This document shows positions 17,832 to 26,826 of a stretch of 64,000 nucleotides of DNA, piece after piece (the first letter of the stretch is position 1; every line of letters starts with the position of its first letter). The translations under genes were made by a program, and so were the position numbers. The notes beneath the pieces are model-generated. The model was not told the origin of the DNA. It searched no databases and saw only the letters and a list, made by a program, of their open reading frames with translations. This DNA is from Halieaceae bacterium UBA5085. Lineage in GTDB: Bacteria > Pseudomonadota > Gammaproteobacteria > Pseudomonadales > Halieaceae. Where the stretch lies: NCBI GenBank assembly GCA_002414665.1, contig DIAF01000011.1:144848-208847 (forward strand), written 5' to 3'.

Positions 17832-18845
17832 ATGAACGCAGCGGTAATGGAACCTCGCCCCCTCTATGGCATTGGTACAGTGGCCAGGCTGACCGGGTTG
17901 AAGCCGGACACGCTCCGGGTGTGGGAACGGCGCTATGGACTGGGCGCGAGCCACAAGACGCCAACCGGTCGCCGGCAGTACACGCAGGCGGATCTGGAGC
18001 ATTTGCAGCTGGTTGCGGCCCTGGTCAACAGCGGCTCACGCATCGGCGAGATTGCGTCAAACGAACGCAAGACCCTGGAGATGCTGCTGCGCGGCAGGGG
18101 TAAGGGTGGTCGCGGTGCGCTGCCCGCACCCAAGCCTCGGGTCGTATTCATCGGGAACCAGCTCTGTGAGTGGCTGGACGAGCACCAGGGTTGCCTGGCG
18201 GGGGTCGATGCACTGCTGGTTCGCTTGCCCCTGAACCAGATTACTGCAAAGGAGTGTGAGGAAATTGGCCGCGCCGACAGCCTGGTGGTGGAATGTGCCA
18301 ACCTCACGGGCGCACAGACCCGTCAATTGGGCGACCTGATTCGCAATCTTCAGGTGGAGAAAGCTCTGGTCACTTACCAGTTTGCCAGTGAGCGCTGGCT
18401 GCAGTCGCTGGAGCAGCAGAATATTGCGGCCACCACCTTCCCGCCGGACCCGGCGCACCTGGCCTTCGAGCTGGCGCGCAGCGTTGCTGACAAGACGGCA
18501 AGTCTTGGCGATACCAATCTCGGTGAATTGATGACGGCGAAGCCCCGTCAGTTTACCGATCTGCAGCTGAGCGCGGCGCGGCAGTTGAAGAGCACGCTGG
18601 ATTGCGAGTGTCCGCGCCATATAGCCGACCTCATACGCTCGCTCGCCTACTTTGAGGAATACTCTTCGAATTGCTCGGTCGACAACTGGAGTGACGCCGC
18701 GGTGCACGCCTGCATCTACGCCTACACCTGTCAGGCACGTTGGCTTATGGAAAAGGCCCTGCAGGCCGTGCTTGAGGACCGCGGTGAGGAGTATCAGGCA
18801 CTCACGCGTGAACTGGCCAATGGGCGGGTGGGCGATGCGGCCTAG
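17832..18845 (+). CDS. MerR-family transcriptional regulator with B12-domain-like C-terminus
   Basis: The N-terminal winged helix (YGIGTVARLTGLKPDTLRVW then ERRYGL) is the CarH/LitR type of MerR domain. The remaining 230 residues follow the layout of cobalamin-binding photoreceptor regulators, but I see no DxHxxG motif in the expected place, so B12 binding is doubtful. Length is 337. Cysteines cluster late (CECPRHI, SSNCSVDNW, ACIYAYTC), which could serve redox or metal sensing. It diverges from the sigma factor and may repress it via the GGACA repeats. Confidence 0.85.
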   Translation: MNAAVMEPRPLYGIGTVARLTGLKPDTLRVWERRYGLGASHKTPTGRRQYTQADLEHLQLVAALVNSGSRIGEIASNERKTLEMLLRGRGKGGRGALPAPKPRVVFIGNQLCEWLDEHQGCLAGVDALLVRLPLNQITAKECEEIGRADSLVVECANLTGAQTRQLGDLIRNLQVEKALVTYQFASERWLQSLEQQNIAATTFPPDPAHLAFELARSVADKTASLGDTNLGELMTAKPRQFTDLQLSAARQLKSTLDCECPRHIADLIRSLAYFEEYSSNCSVDNWSDAAVHACIYAYTCQARWLMEKALQAVLEDRGEEYQALTRELANGRVGDAA

Positions 18846-18854
18846 CGCCTCGAG

Positions 18855-19472
18855 CTAGCGGCTCCGCGTGTCTGGTTCGTCACCCTGACCCAGAAGCACG
18901 GCACGCCAGCGCGGACTGTCCCGCACCGACCAGGCCCACAGCAACACCGGTGCGACCGTCGGCACAATCAGCGTGCTGAACTGGAACAGCAGTGCGATGG
19001 CGTTGGCGGTGGGAAGGGGTGTGGCGGACGCTTCCCAGAGGAGATTCCCACCGAGGCCCAGCATCAGATTTTTCAGGGTCACAGACACAATGCCGATGAA
19101 CATCAGTATCCATAGGACCACTAATCCGCGTGCAAAACGTTCCAGGGAGCCTTCAATGCGGCTGGCAAAATGTAGCGCTGCGTAGAACGGGATGGAGTAG
19201 GAGAGAACGCGGGTGTTCAACGGGAACGCCAGCTGATAATCGGCGTATTCCAGTGCCACGACGTTCTCGCCCAATTCGCCAAACTGCGTCAGCACCAGCA
19301 GTTGATGACCTTCAATGGCCACCGATTGCACCACCTCCGGCAATGCCCAGGCCAGGAGACCCTGGGCCAGCCACAGAGCGGGCGCGGAGGGCAGGGCACC
19401 CAGTGCGTACCAGAGCGCAAAAAAGGGAACCATCAACAACAGCACAAGGCCGATGAACCGGTAGAGCGTCAT
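18855..19472 (-). CDS. Exosortase H-associated membrane protein
   Basis: This 205-residue integral membrane protein has several hydrophobic helices (FIGLVLLLMVPFFALWYALG, LVVLWILMFIGIVSVTL, STLIVPTVAPVLLWAW). Proteins of this type accompany exosortase H and are presumed to assist sorting. The ATG overlaps the xrtH stop by 4 bases (ATGA), so the two are translationally coupled. An upstream start at 19598 would run through xrtH and was not used. Confidence 0.8.
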   Translation of the reverse strand: MTLYRFIGLVLLLMVPFFALWYALGALPSAPALWLAQGLLAWALPEVVQSVAIEGHQLLVLTQFGELGENVVALEYADYQLAFPLNTRVLSYSIPFYAALHFASRIEGSLERFARGLVVLWILMFIGIVSVTLKNLMLGLGGNLLWEASATPLPTANAIALLFQFSTLIVPTVAPVLLWAWSVRDSPRWRAVLLGQGDEPDTRSR

Positions 19473-19966
19473 ACGCTGGCGGCGACGGATCGCCGTTCGA
19501 GATAGCGCAGGTAGAGTATGAACACCACAAGCACATCCAGCATGATGAAGACGGGCCACAGGTACAGGTGGCTCCAGTTGAATATCTGCAGATTCCATTG
19601 TCCCAGGTAAAACAGGCTGATGATACGTGCAATGTTCAGAATCTGAATGGTCAGGAATCCGGCGAGGATCGCCACCAGTCGATAGCGCCAGGGTGCGGGA
19701 TAGGCCAGGACGCCAGCAATCAGTACGATGGCTGCCTCGACGCCGTTGCAGCCGGACTCGATGGACACCGCAAAGCCGTTAACACTGTGGGCAATGACCC
19801 GGCCGTAGGCGATGACGTCACTGTCAAAGGGTGTGATCAGGGCGGCGCTCAGTGTCGCCAGTGAGGCGGTGAAGGGCTGTACCACGGCTGATTGCACGGG
19901 AGCGAGCATTTCCACGGTAAACAGCGCAACCAGTACGGCAAGGAATATGAGGATAAATTTTGCCAT
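19469..19966 (-). CDS. xrtH: Exosortase H
   Basis: Exosortases are multi-pass transpeptidase-like proteases that process C-terminally anchored surface proteins. The catalytic triad is visible: Cys73 in ESGCNGVEA, Arg114 in NIARI and His133 in WSHLYLW. The protein is short (165 residues), as for the XrtH class. I chose ATG 19966, which removes a non-homologous leader. It is followed by its membrane partner. XrtH is known to act on IPTL-type CTERM proteins rather than classic PEP-CTERM ones; none of the former is in this window. Confidence 0.88.
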   Translation of the reverse strand: MAKFILIFLAVLVALFTVEMLAPVQSAVVQPFTASLATLSAALITPFDSDVIAYGRVIAHSVNGFAVSIESGCNGVEAAIVLIAGVLAYPAPWRYRLVAILAGFLTIQILNIARIISLFYLGQWNLQIFNWSHLYLWPVFIMLDVLVVFILYLRYLERRSVAASV

Positions 19967-20029
19967 GCGGATGCTATCATCGACCGTCAACGCTGCGCTG
20001 TGGCGCAGAGTAGCATAGAGGAGTTTTTT

Positions 20030-20200
20030 GTGTCGCCGACCGCTCGCAATACAGGGATTGTCGTCACGCTGGGCATGCTGGTGTTCAGCAGCTGGATGTA
20101 CCTGCAAACCGGTGACTGGGTGGCTTTGGTGTTTGCCGTGTTCAGCCTCGGTTACGGCGTGTTTTTCTTCTCAATCACACCACGGGATCGCGACTCATGA
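20030..20200 (+). CDS. Small membrane protein, 56 residues
   Basis: A GTG at 20030 preceded by GAGGAG gives a 56-residue peptide with two hydrophobic segments (NTGIVVTLGMLVFSSWMYL and WVALVFAVFSLGYGVFFFS) and a charged end (TPRDRDS). No family is recognised. It overlaps the following lipoprotein gene by 4 bases, which supports real translation. It diverges from xrtH. Confidence 0.65.
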   Translation: MSPTARNTGIVVTLGMLVFSSWMYLQTGDWVALVFAVFSLGYGVFFFSITPRDRDS

Positions 20201-20670
20201 TGAACCGCTCCATGAGGCCGCGCTGGCGAGCGCTTTGTGCGTTGTTGCTCGCATGTTTTTTGGCTGGCTGCGCAGGGTTGGGACCCTCGATTGACCCACC
20301 CATAATCAGTGTCGACAGTGTGAAGAGCCTGCCGATGGCCGATTCCGGCCCGCGCTTTCGCATTGTGTTGCGCATAGCGAACCCCAACGCGCAGGCTCTG
20401 GATATCGCTGGCATCAGCTACGGAATAGCGTTGCTCGATCGCGAGTTGCTCAGTGGGGTGACCAATCAGGTGCCCACCATAGAGGGTTACACGGAAGAGC
20501 AGGTGACGATTGATGCCGGTGTCAACCTGTTGGAGGCATTGAAGCTCTTGGGTAGCCTCGGTCGAACCCGGGGTGATGCGCTGGCTTACCGGTTTACGGC
20601 AAAAATTGATTTTCGTGGCCTGATTCCGACCCAGTACATCGAGGACAGCGGCGAACTGCGTTTGAACTGA
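20197..20670 (+). CDS. LEA type 2 (WHy-domain) lipoprotein
   Basis: A 157-residue secreted lipoprotein. The signal peptide ends in the lipobox LAGC, so Cys24-26 should be lipidated. The mature region has the LEA14/WHy pattern: a beta sandwich beginning PPIISVDSVKSL, then RFRIVLRIANPNAQALDIAG and TIEGYTEEQVTIDAG. Such proteins are found in the periplasm or outer membrane; the function is not established. It is coupled to the small membrane protein upstream. Confidence 0.85.
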   Translation: MMNRSMRPRWRALCALLLACFLAGCAGLGPSIDPPIISVDSVKSLPMADSGPRFRIVLRIANPNAQALDIAGISYGIALLDRELLSGVTNQVPTIEGYTEEQVTIDAGVNLLEALKLLGSLGRTRGDALAYRFTAKIDFRGLIPTQYIEDSGELRLN

Positions 20671-20682
20671 TCTGCGGGCCGC

Positions 20683-22035
20683 TCAATCCAGCAGGGACTG
20701 GCCAAAGATCAGCAATATGATCAGTGGGCAGACCACGCGCACGTAGCCCGGCCAAATTTTCCAGAACAGGCTGTGCTCGACACCGGCGTTCCCCTTGCGC
20801 AACTCCTGCAGCAGTGTGTCGCGGTGCCACACCCAGCCCGCATACAGGCAGAACATGAAGCCGAGTAGAGGCTGGCTATAGCGCGTCGTGACTGCGATGA
20901 CCAACCCGAACAGTGCCTCGAAATTCAGCAGAATAACCGTGCTTACCAGCGCAATCGTCGCACCGATCACCAGCACTGCCGGTTTGCGTGCCACACTGTG
21001 CTCTTCGATGGTGTAGGCAACGGGCACCTCCAGCATGGAGATAGAGGAGGTCAGTGCGGCGATGGTCATCAGGAAAAAGAACACCAGGCTCACGCCGATA
21101 CCCGCCAGACCCATGCTGTCGAACAGCTTGGGCAGTACCGTGAAGATCAGCGTGTCTTCCGAAATCAGTGCCCCGCTCGCGGTAAAAATTTCCACGCCGC
21201 TGTGCAGGGCCACGTACATGGCAGGCAGAACCAGGAAGCCGGCCAGTACGGCAATGCAGATGTCGACCAGCGTGACCAGACCCCCGACAACGGGCAGGTT
21301 TTCCCGATCGCTGATATAGGAGCCATAGATCAGCATGGTACCCACGCCCAGGGAGAGCGAGAAAAATGCAGCCCCCAATGCTTTGACAATCAACCCCGGT
21401 GCCAGCGCACGCTCAAAATCCGGCAGCAGGTAGACCCGCAGGCCCTCCATTGCCCCGTCCAGAGTCAGTACATAAATCACCAGCAACACTAGCGACAGCA
21501 ACAAAAGTGGCATCAGGCGACTGGACCAGCGTTCAATGCCCTGCTGTACGCCCTCAGAGATAATGCCGACGGTGAGCGCCATGAAGATCAGCATGAAGAC
21601 CAGATTGCGCGAGAAACTGAAGTCCGTGAGCCAGTCGCTGGCGGCGCCTACTCCGGCCAGATCGGTGACTGCGGCCAGGCAGTGAGCCAGCATCCAGCCG
21701 GCGACAATCGCATAAAAGCTGAGGATAAAGCTGGCGACAACCAAACCGATGACGCCCGTGCCGCCGCCAATGTTGCGCAGCACACGGTTCGGAGAGATCT
21801 GGCGCAGGGCACTTACCGCATTGGCATGCGCATGGCGACCGATAATCAGCTCCGCCATCAGCGCCGGGTAGGCCAGGGTAAAGGCGAGAAACAGATAGAC
21901 CAGGAGGAAAGCGGCGCCGCCATTGCTCGCGGCCTGCGTCGGAAACCCCCAGATATTGCCAAGCCCTACGGCGCTGCCCGCGGCAGCCATGATAAAACCA
22001 AAGCGCGAGCTGAACTCGCCGCGGGGAGATGCCAT
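20683..22035 (-). CDS. Neurotransmitter:sodium symporter (NSS) family transporter
   Basis: This is a sodium-coupled amino-acid-type transporter of the LeuT fold. The N-terminal signature RFGFIMAAAGSAVGLGNIWG with FP contains the unwound helix-1 residues that bind Na+ and substrate. About eleven to twelve hydrophobic helices span 450 residues. Substrate is unknown. It stands alone, convergent with the LEA lipoprotein gene by 12 bases. Confidence 0.93.
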   Translation of the reverse strand: MASPRGEFSSRFGFIMAAAGSAVGLGNIWGFPTQAASNGGAAFLLVYLFLAFTLAYPALMAELIIGRHAHANAVSALRQISPNRVLRNIGGGTGVIGLVVASFILSFYAIVAGWMLAHCLAAVTDLAGVGAASDWLTDFSFSRNLVFMLIFMALTVGIISEGVQQGIERWSSRLMPLLLLSLVLLVIYVLTLDGAMEGLRVYLLPDFERALAPGLIVKALGAAFFSLSLGVGTMLIYGSYISDRENLPVVGGLVTLVDICIAVLAGFLVLPAMYVALHSGVEIFTASGALISEDTLIFTVLPKLFDSMGLAGIGVSLVFFFLMTIAALTSSISMLEVPVAYTIEEHSVARKPAVLVIGATIALVSTVILLNFEALFGLVIAVTTRYSQPLLGFMFCLYAGWVWHRDTLLQELRKGNAGVEHSLFWKIWPGYVRVVCPLIILLIFGQSLLD

Positions 22036-22099
22036 AAAATCGTCCGTTCGTGCCTGCCGGGTGGTGGCGCAAAGTGTAGCACGGTGATGTGGTGCGGGC

Positions 22100-25000
22100 T
22101 TATTGCGTCAGCATGACTTCGCAGGGCCGCGTTGTGTCAGGTTTCGACCGACTGCCGCCGAAGATTTTCACCAGCAAACGCGGCACGAAGAGCATGGCTT
22201 CGGTGGAGATGTCCAGGGTCGCAGCGATGGGGGACACGGTGGTGCGCGGATTTGTCATGTCGCCGCGCAGGCTGATGCTGGAGGGGAACTGAATGCTGCG
22301 CGACTTGGATCGCGGTGTGAGTGTCAGGGCAAGCGTGCGCCTGGGCAGGTCGAAGCTGCCGATGCCTGTGGCGATCATGTTGGGTGATTCGACGAACAGG
22401 CTGTCGGTGCGTGCAATACCGTTCTCCAGGGTGAATTGCGCCATGGTGCAGTCCAGAAACGTCGATTTTTCCAGTGCGGCGCCCGAGAACAGCCAGGTCA
22501 GGATGCCGGTAGCAAGGACATCGTAGGCGGCGCCCTCCACGGTCGCATTCTCCAGCGCGAAGGCCATGCTGCCGTCCAGCTGTTGCAGCAGCTCTGTCCC
22601 CGTGGCGCCCTGGGCGCTCACCCCGCCGCGCAGATTCAGGGAGCCGCTGATATCCGTCTCGATACCCAGATCTCGGCTCAGCGTATTGAGGGGGATCGAC
22701 TCTGCCTGTCCCGCGACACTCACACCGGGTGGGTCCAGGCTGATGTCGACTATGCCCCGAATGGCGGCTGGCGCCGTATCGTAGCTGAAATCAAATTGGT
22801 CGAGCAGATAGGTGGTGCCGCTGCCGCTGACGTGCACGTTGATATCGTCAAATCGGGTAATCTCCCCCTGCAGGCTGCCCACTTGCAGACTCAACTCTAC
22901 CGGGTAGCGTGGCAGCTTCGCGAGCAGCTGTTGCACTGAGGTTTTGCGCGTGCCGGCATCGACGTCTTCGCCCTGCTGAGGGTCCGCGGCATTCGCATTT
23001 GTGCCCGCCGCTTGCAGTCCGAGATCCTCCAGGCGCACCACCGCGGAAGACAGCGCCGCTTGCAGGCTGTCCAGGGTGCCACTGTTGTGTGTCAGCTCGA
23101 CAGACAGCGCGAGATCGGTCTCATCCAGACGCGCGTCCGCTTGCAGCTGCCCGGAGTGGGTGTCTGCCGTCAGTTGGATTTCGCCGGCCACAGGTTTCAG
23201 TGGTAAGCCTGTCAGTGTTTCGAGCCAGTCCCGGTCTTTACTCGCGTAGCGTATGCTGGCCACTGTACGCCAGTCTGCTTCGCGATACTGTGCTTCGCCA
23301 CTGACATGCAGGTTCAGCGCTGCATTCTCCGGGCTGTTCAGTTCCAGATCGTCGAGGGTGTAGGCTGATTGTGCCCCGCGCAGCGCGAAGCTGCCCCGGA
23401 GGTTTCCGAGGCCTGCCGATGGCTGCAGATCGGGTACGAAGCTCGCGAGCAGTGCATCGAGGTTCAGCGTCTGTACCTCTGTGACGAGGTTAAATTCTCG
23501 AGCGCCGGTCATGTCGTTCAGGGTGCCCGTGATCAGGAGGTCGCCGGGCGCACCGTGGAGTGCAGCGCGAATATCGCTCAGGGACGCTTGAGCGGCGGCG
23601 TAGGTCAGGACCGCATCAACGCTCAGCGCCCCGAGCGAAGGCAGTTCCAGGGCTGCGAAGCTGCCCAACGCAGAGGCCTCAGGCGCGAGCGCCTGTAGCG
23701 TCGCGCGCACGTTGGCTGGCGTGTAGGCGGCGTCACGTGAGAAACGCGTACTCAGCTTGCTGATGTCGACGGTGAGATACTCATGGGAGATCTGCCCGCT
23801 ACCCTCTGTCAGGATCAGCTCGGCGTCAGTGCCACTGATCCGCGCTTTGGAGTCGAGTGAGAAGCCGGGTGGCAGATCGGCGCCGAGCCAGTGTCCGGCC
23901 TCCTGCAAATCATTGCTGGTTGCGCTCACGGCGAGCTCAATGCCGGAGGCCCGTTCGCTGCGAGTGGCAGTATCAAGGGCGACCTGGGCGATCTCGCCTG
24001 CGACCTGCAGGCGTGTACCGTCGGCGCGGCCCAGTCGCCCGCTGATGTTATCGACACGCAGCGCTCCGTCATTTTCACGCAACTCGGCTGACAGTTCCCA
24101 GGGGCCGGGATCGACAGAGGGCGCCTGCCCCAGCCAGGGCCCGAGAACGGCGAGTGAGGGTGCAAAGGCGTGGAGGGTGAAGTCGGTGTCAGGCGGCAGC
24201 TTTGTACTGCCCAGAGAGCCAGGCCCCGAGGATCCGTTCAGGGCAATCCACAGTCCCTCGCTGCTGGTGGTTACCACGGTCAGCTGCTCAATGGCCGGGT
24301 TGGCCACGGTGCCTGAAAGGGCGATGCTGGCCCGAATCCCACCCAGCGGTGAGAGGTCGACGTCCAGCCACCGCAGGAAGTATTTTGCCGAATCGAGTTC
24401 GCCTGAGGCGATAAGTGCGAGCCCGGGATCGGGGCTCCCCTGGCTGACCATCGAACCGCTGGCCTCAAAGTAATAGGCCGGTCTGTTGTCTAGTTCAAAC
24501 CGTGCGTCGGACAGGGAAAAACTGCCCAGGTCGCCCTTCAGCTTGCCCTGCAGCGCCAGCGCGCCAGCCAGCGGGGGCGCCTCAGGAAAGGCCTTCATGA
24601 AGGTCTCGACCCGCGCAAATGCTGCGTCCACAGTGACATCAAACTGCAGCGATTCCCCAGAGGCGGTCACTTGCCCCGAGAGCGAGCCCTGGGTGCCTGC
24701 TTCGGGAGCCGCCAGCTGTGCTTTGAACTGGATGCTCCCTTTGTCGCTGAGGATTTCCTGCGCAGTGAGGTCTACCGTGATGTCCAGTGGGGCGCCGTCG
24801 AGGTCCGCCAGCAGGGTCGCGTGAAAGGCGTTACGCCCTACGCGACCGCCACGAATATTGCGCAGAGGAAAGATCGAGACATCACCGTCTTTATTCACCA
24901 CATGCACGGTGTCTACCTCCAGTTCCCCGGGCAGGAAGCGAAGGTACTGCAGCCACTGTGCAGGCGTGGGATCCTCGTTGTCGTCGTCCGCCGAGACATA

Positions 25001-25324
25001 GACCACGATGCTGCTGCTCTTCAGTGATGTGGCTTCGAGATCGGTATGCCAAAGGTCAGCAAACCGGGAGCGCCCCTCGAATGCGAGGACAGTGATCAGC
25101 GCCGGGCCATCGGAGTCTTGCGGGTACAGGCTCAATGTGTCGAATCGGCCGCTCATTCCGGCGGGCGAGACCTGCAGGCCTTGTACCTCCAGCCGGTAGT
25201 CTGTGAAGGCTGCCGTGCCCCAGTGCAGCGCTTTAACCAGAACGGCAGGCATTGAGAGCAGGGAGAACACGGCAATGGGCACCACCAGCAGTAGGGCCAG
25301 CGGTATGATCCAGAGCTTGCGCAT
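22100..25324 (-). CDS. AsmA/TamB-like large envelope protein
   Basis: A 1074-residue protein with one N-terminal transmembrane helix (LWIIPLALLLVVPIAVFSLL) and a very long beta-rich periplasmic body. The C-terminal 250 residues match the AsmA C-terminal region (LNLRGGVSAQGATGTELLQQ, then MAFALENATVEG and ISLRGDMTNPRTTVSPIAA). AsmA-clan proteins form hydrophobic grooves proposed to carry phospholipid between membranes. I chose ATG 25324 (MRKLWII), which starts directly at the signal anchor. It is monocistronic, just before tRNA-Leu in the opposite orientation. Confidence 0.85.
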   Translation of the reverse strand: MRKLWIIPLALLLVVPIAVFSLLSMPAVLVKALHWGTAAFTDYRLEVQGLQVSPAGMSGRFDTLSLYPQDSDGPALITVLAFEGRSRFADLWHTDLEATSLKSSSIVVYVSADDDNEDPTPAQWLQYLRFLPGELEVDTVHVVNKDGDVSIFPLRNIRGGRVGRNAFHATLLADLDGAPLDITVDLTAQEILSDKGSIQFKAQLAAPEAGTQGSLSGQVTASGESLQFDVTVDAAFARVETFMKAFPEAPPLAGALALQGKLKGDLGSFSLSDARFELDNRPAYYFEASGSMVSQGSPDPGLALIASGELDSAKYFLRWLDVDLSPLGGIRASIALSGTVANPAIEQLTVVTTSSEGLWIALNGSSGPGSLGSTKLPPDTDFTLHAFAPSLAVLGPWLGQAPSVDPGPWELSAELRENDGALRVDNISGRLGRADGTRLQVAGEIAQVALDTATRSERASGIELAVSATSNDLQEAGHWLGADLPPGFSLDSKARISGTDAELILTEGSGQISHEYLTVDISKLSTRFSRDAAYTPANVRATLQALAPEASALGSFAALELPSLGALSVDAVLTYAAAQASLSDIRAALHGAPGDLLITGTLNDMTGAREFNLVTEVQTLNLDALLASFVPDLQPSAGLGNLRGSFALRGAQSAYTLDDLELNSPENAALNLHVSGEAQYREADWRTVASIRYASKDRDWLETLTGLPLKPVAGEIQLTADTHSGQLQADARLDETDLALSVELTHNSGTLDSLQAALSSAVVRLEDLGLQAAGTNANAADPQQGEDVDAGTRKTSVQQLLAKLPRYPVELSLQVGSLQGEITRFDDINVHVSGSGTTYLLDQFDFSYDTAPAAIRGIVDISLDPPGVSVAGQAESIPLNTLSRDLGIETDISGSLNLRGGVSAQGATGTELLQQLDGSMAFALENATVEGAAYDVLATGILTWLFSGAALEKSTFLDCTMAQFTLENGIARTDSLFVESPNMIATGIGSFDLPRRTLALTLTPRSKSRSIQFPSSISLRGDMTNPRTTVSPIAATLDISTEAMLFVPRLLVKIFGGSRSKPDTTRPCEVMLTQ

Positions 25325-25383
25325 ACGATTTCCCGACGCATTCAACGACAGCGTCAGTGTAGCATGGCCGCCGCCCTGATTTT

Positions 25384-25411
25384 TTGCCCGCACGGGACGC
25401 TGTGCTATGAT
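25384..25411 (+). promoter_or_regulatory. Promoter of tRNA-Leu
   Basis: A TTGCCC -35 (25384-25389) and TATGAT -10 (25406-25411) are separated by 16 bases. A G/C-rich discriminator (GCGCGCCGCGCGGG) follows, as in stringently controlled stable-RNA promoters. The tRNA begins 34 bases after the -10. Confidence 0.5.
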
Positions 25412-25444
25412 GCGCGCCGCGCGGGTCCCGCGTCATTGCCCTGG

Positions 25445-25532
25445 GCCCGGGTGGTGAAATTGGTAGACACAGGAGACTTAAAATCTCCCGATCATTGCGA
25501 TCGTACCGGTTCGATTCCGGTCCCGGGCACCA
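25445..25532 (+). tRNA. tRNA-Leu (anticodon UAA)
   Basis: The acceptor stem GCCCGGG (25445-25451) pairs with CCCGGGC (25522-25528), and a discriminator A and encoded CCA follow. The anticodon stem GGAGA/TCTCC encloses loop CTTAAAA, with anticodon TAA at 25479-25481. A variable arm and the T loop GGTTCGATTCC are present. Its last 14 bases are the integration site of the satellite element. Confidence 0.97.
25519..25532 (+). repeat. attL core in tRNA-Leu
   Basis: GGTCCCGGGCACCA forms the 3' end of tRNA-Leu and recurs exactly at 34578-34591 beyond the integrase gene. It marks the left junction of the inserted element. Confidence 0.9.
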
Positions 25533-25635
25533 ATGATGCTTATAAATCAACAACTTACCTTCGAAAATCGAAATACCCCACAAACCACCCAATCACCTGA
25601 AAACGGTACTTTGGGCGTTGTCGCTGGGGGCTCGC

Positions 25636-25974
25636 ATGGATAACGACATCCTGTATTTGCTCGAACAGTGGGCGCGGTGGCGCTGGATTGGTCACGGTGC
25701 AGCGCGCGGATTTCCCTCGATGACCACGTTCCGGCAACAGCTTGGCAGCACAGTCCCATCCCCGGCGATCAGTGACCACTTGGCCTGTGCCGTTGACCAC
25801 GCGGTCGCTCAGGTGTGCCAGGAGAATGAAAAGCTTGGCAGGGTGCTGTGCTGGTATGTGCTGGATCGCAAATCGTATCGGGCCATAGGGCGGGAGCTCG
25901 GCATTTCGCACAGCAGTATCGGGCCAATGTTGCAGGCCGCTGTTGCCGCTGTGGGGGAGGTTCTGGAGGGGTAG
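25636..25974 (+). CDS. Putative phage antiterminator Q-like / HTH protein
   Basis: The 112-residue product starts MDNDILYLLEQWARWRW, similar to the N-terminus of Q-type antitermination proteins, and ends with a helix-turn-helix (YRAIGRELGISHSSIGPMLQ). The gene is the only one on the plus strand of the element and lies next to attL, facing the small terminase gene. In lambdoid phages such proteins switch on late genes; here it may respond to or supply that switch. A sigma-region-4-like HTH protein is the alternative. Confidence 0.6.
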   Translation: MDNDILYLLEQWARWRWIGHGAARGFPSMTTFRQQLGSTVPSPAISDHLACAVDHAVAQVCQENEKLGRVLCWYVLDRKSYRAIGRELGISHSSIGPMLQAAVAAVGEVLEG

Positions 25975-26024
25975 GGTGTCCGCGGACACGTCCATCAGGC
26001 CGGCACTTGATTTAAGTGGTGAGG

Positions 26025-26519
26025 TCAGCCACGGGTCAGAACACCTACGCGATCAGTGAGTGCAGCCAGTTCTGCCTTCAATGCATCTCGGGCGGATGTG
26101 ATCACAGCGTCTGGAACACCAGCGGCCACCAGCTTGCCGGGGATCTCGTTCACACCTTCGCTGATCACTGCCAGGGCGGTCTCCACGGCGGCCTTGGCAT
26201 CCTCTACCGCCACCAGTTCCCGGTCCCGTTCCTGCAGTCTTCGGCGTAGGACTTCCGAGTCATACCAGGCTCGGCGATCAGTCGGGACCATATCGTCGGG
26301 AGAAACGGGCGGCGCTGGGGCGTCATGCGTAAACCGCCACTCCAGGACATCGCGGGCGTCGAAGGTCCACGGCTTGGAAAGGCTGCCGCGCACGACATAG
26401 GGCATGCCCTTCCTGATCCAACCGTCAACCGTCGAGGGGTAGACCTCGAATAGCTCGGCAAGCTGGGCCTTGTTGCAGTGGCGTTTCTGTTCTGCCCGGG
26501 TCAGCGTTTGCTCAGTCAT
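26025..26519 (-). CDS. Phage terminase small subunit-like (Nu1/DUF1441 type)
   Basis: The N-terminal 60 residues form a Nu1-type winged helix that recognises packaging sites (NKAQLAELFEVYPSTVDGWI then RKGMPYV, ending FDARDVLEW). The C-terminal half is a coiled coil (LRRRLQERDRELVAVEDAK) suited to oligomerisation. Length 164 fits small terminases. In satellites, a private small subunit redirects the helper's large terminase to the satellite genome. No large subunit gene is present here. Confidence 0.75.
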   Translation of the reverse strand: MTEQTLTRAEQKRHCNKAQLAELFEVYPSTVDGWIRKGMPYVVRGSLSKPWTFDARDVLEWRFTHDAPAPPVSPDDMVPTDRRAWYDSEVLRRRLQERDRELVAVEDAKAAVETALAVISEGVNEIPGKLVAAGVPDAVITSARDALKAELAALTDRVGVLTRG

Positions 26520-26826
26520 TCAAGCACCGCCGCCGCCCCCATAGAGGGCCGAAAATCTCTCAAAAACCGCGATTCCGCGCCCCCGTGTGGCGTATCGCTC
26601 AGGAGTACCTTCGGAACTCTGAGAGAAAGCCCCGGCGAACCGGGGCGGGCCAGCCAGGAGAGGCCAGCGGAGAGAGAATTGCATTCTTCGGTGCCAGCAA
26701 GAGGTTCTGGCCAGGGTGGAATGCGTGCCTTTCAGCACCCTGCAGTGGGCGGCTGGGCCCGTGACAGCCTCTGTGAGCCACTGCTTTCCCGCGTCACAGC
26801 CCGCGGTTGATAACATGGGGCCCGGC
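26520..26826. other. 307-bp non-coding region upstream of the small terminase gene
   Basis: No convincing gene is seen. It contains a terminator-like hairpin on the minus strand (26622-26646) and three GGCCAG copies (26648-26653, 26662-26667, 26709-26714). The lambda cos site lies just upstream of its small terminase gene, so this is the most likely packaging site of the element; that is inference. Confidence 0.4.
26622..26646 (-). terminator. Terminator-like UUCG hairpin
   Basis: Read on the minus strand, GCCCCGG-TTCG-CCGGGGC forms a 7-bp stem on a stable UUCG tetraloop, followed by TTTCTCTC. It lies between the coiled-coil gene and the small terminase gene and could separate capsid and terminase transcripts. 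Confidence 0.55.
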
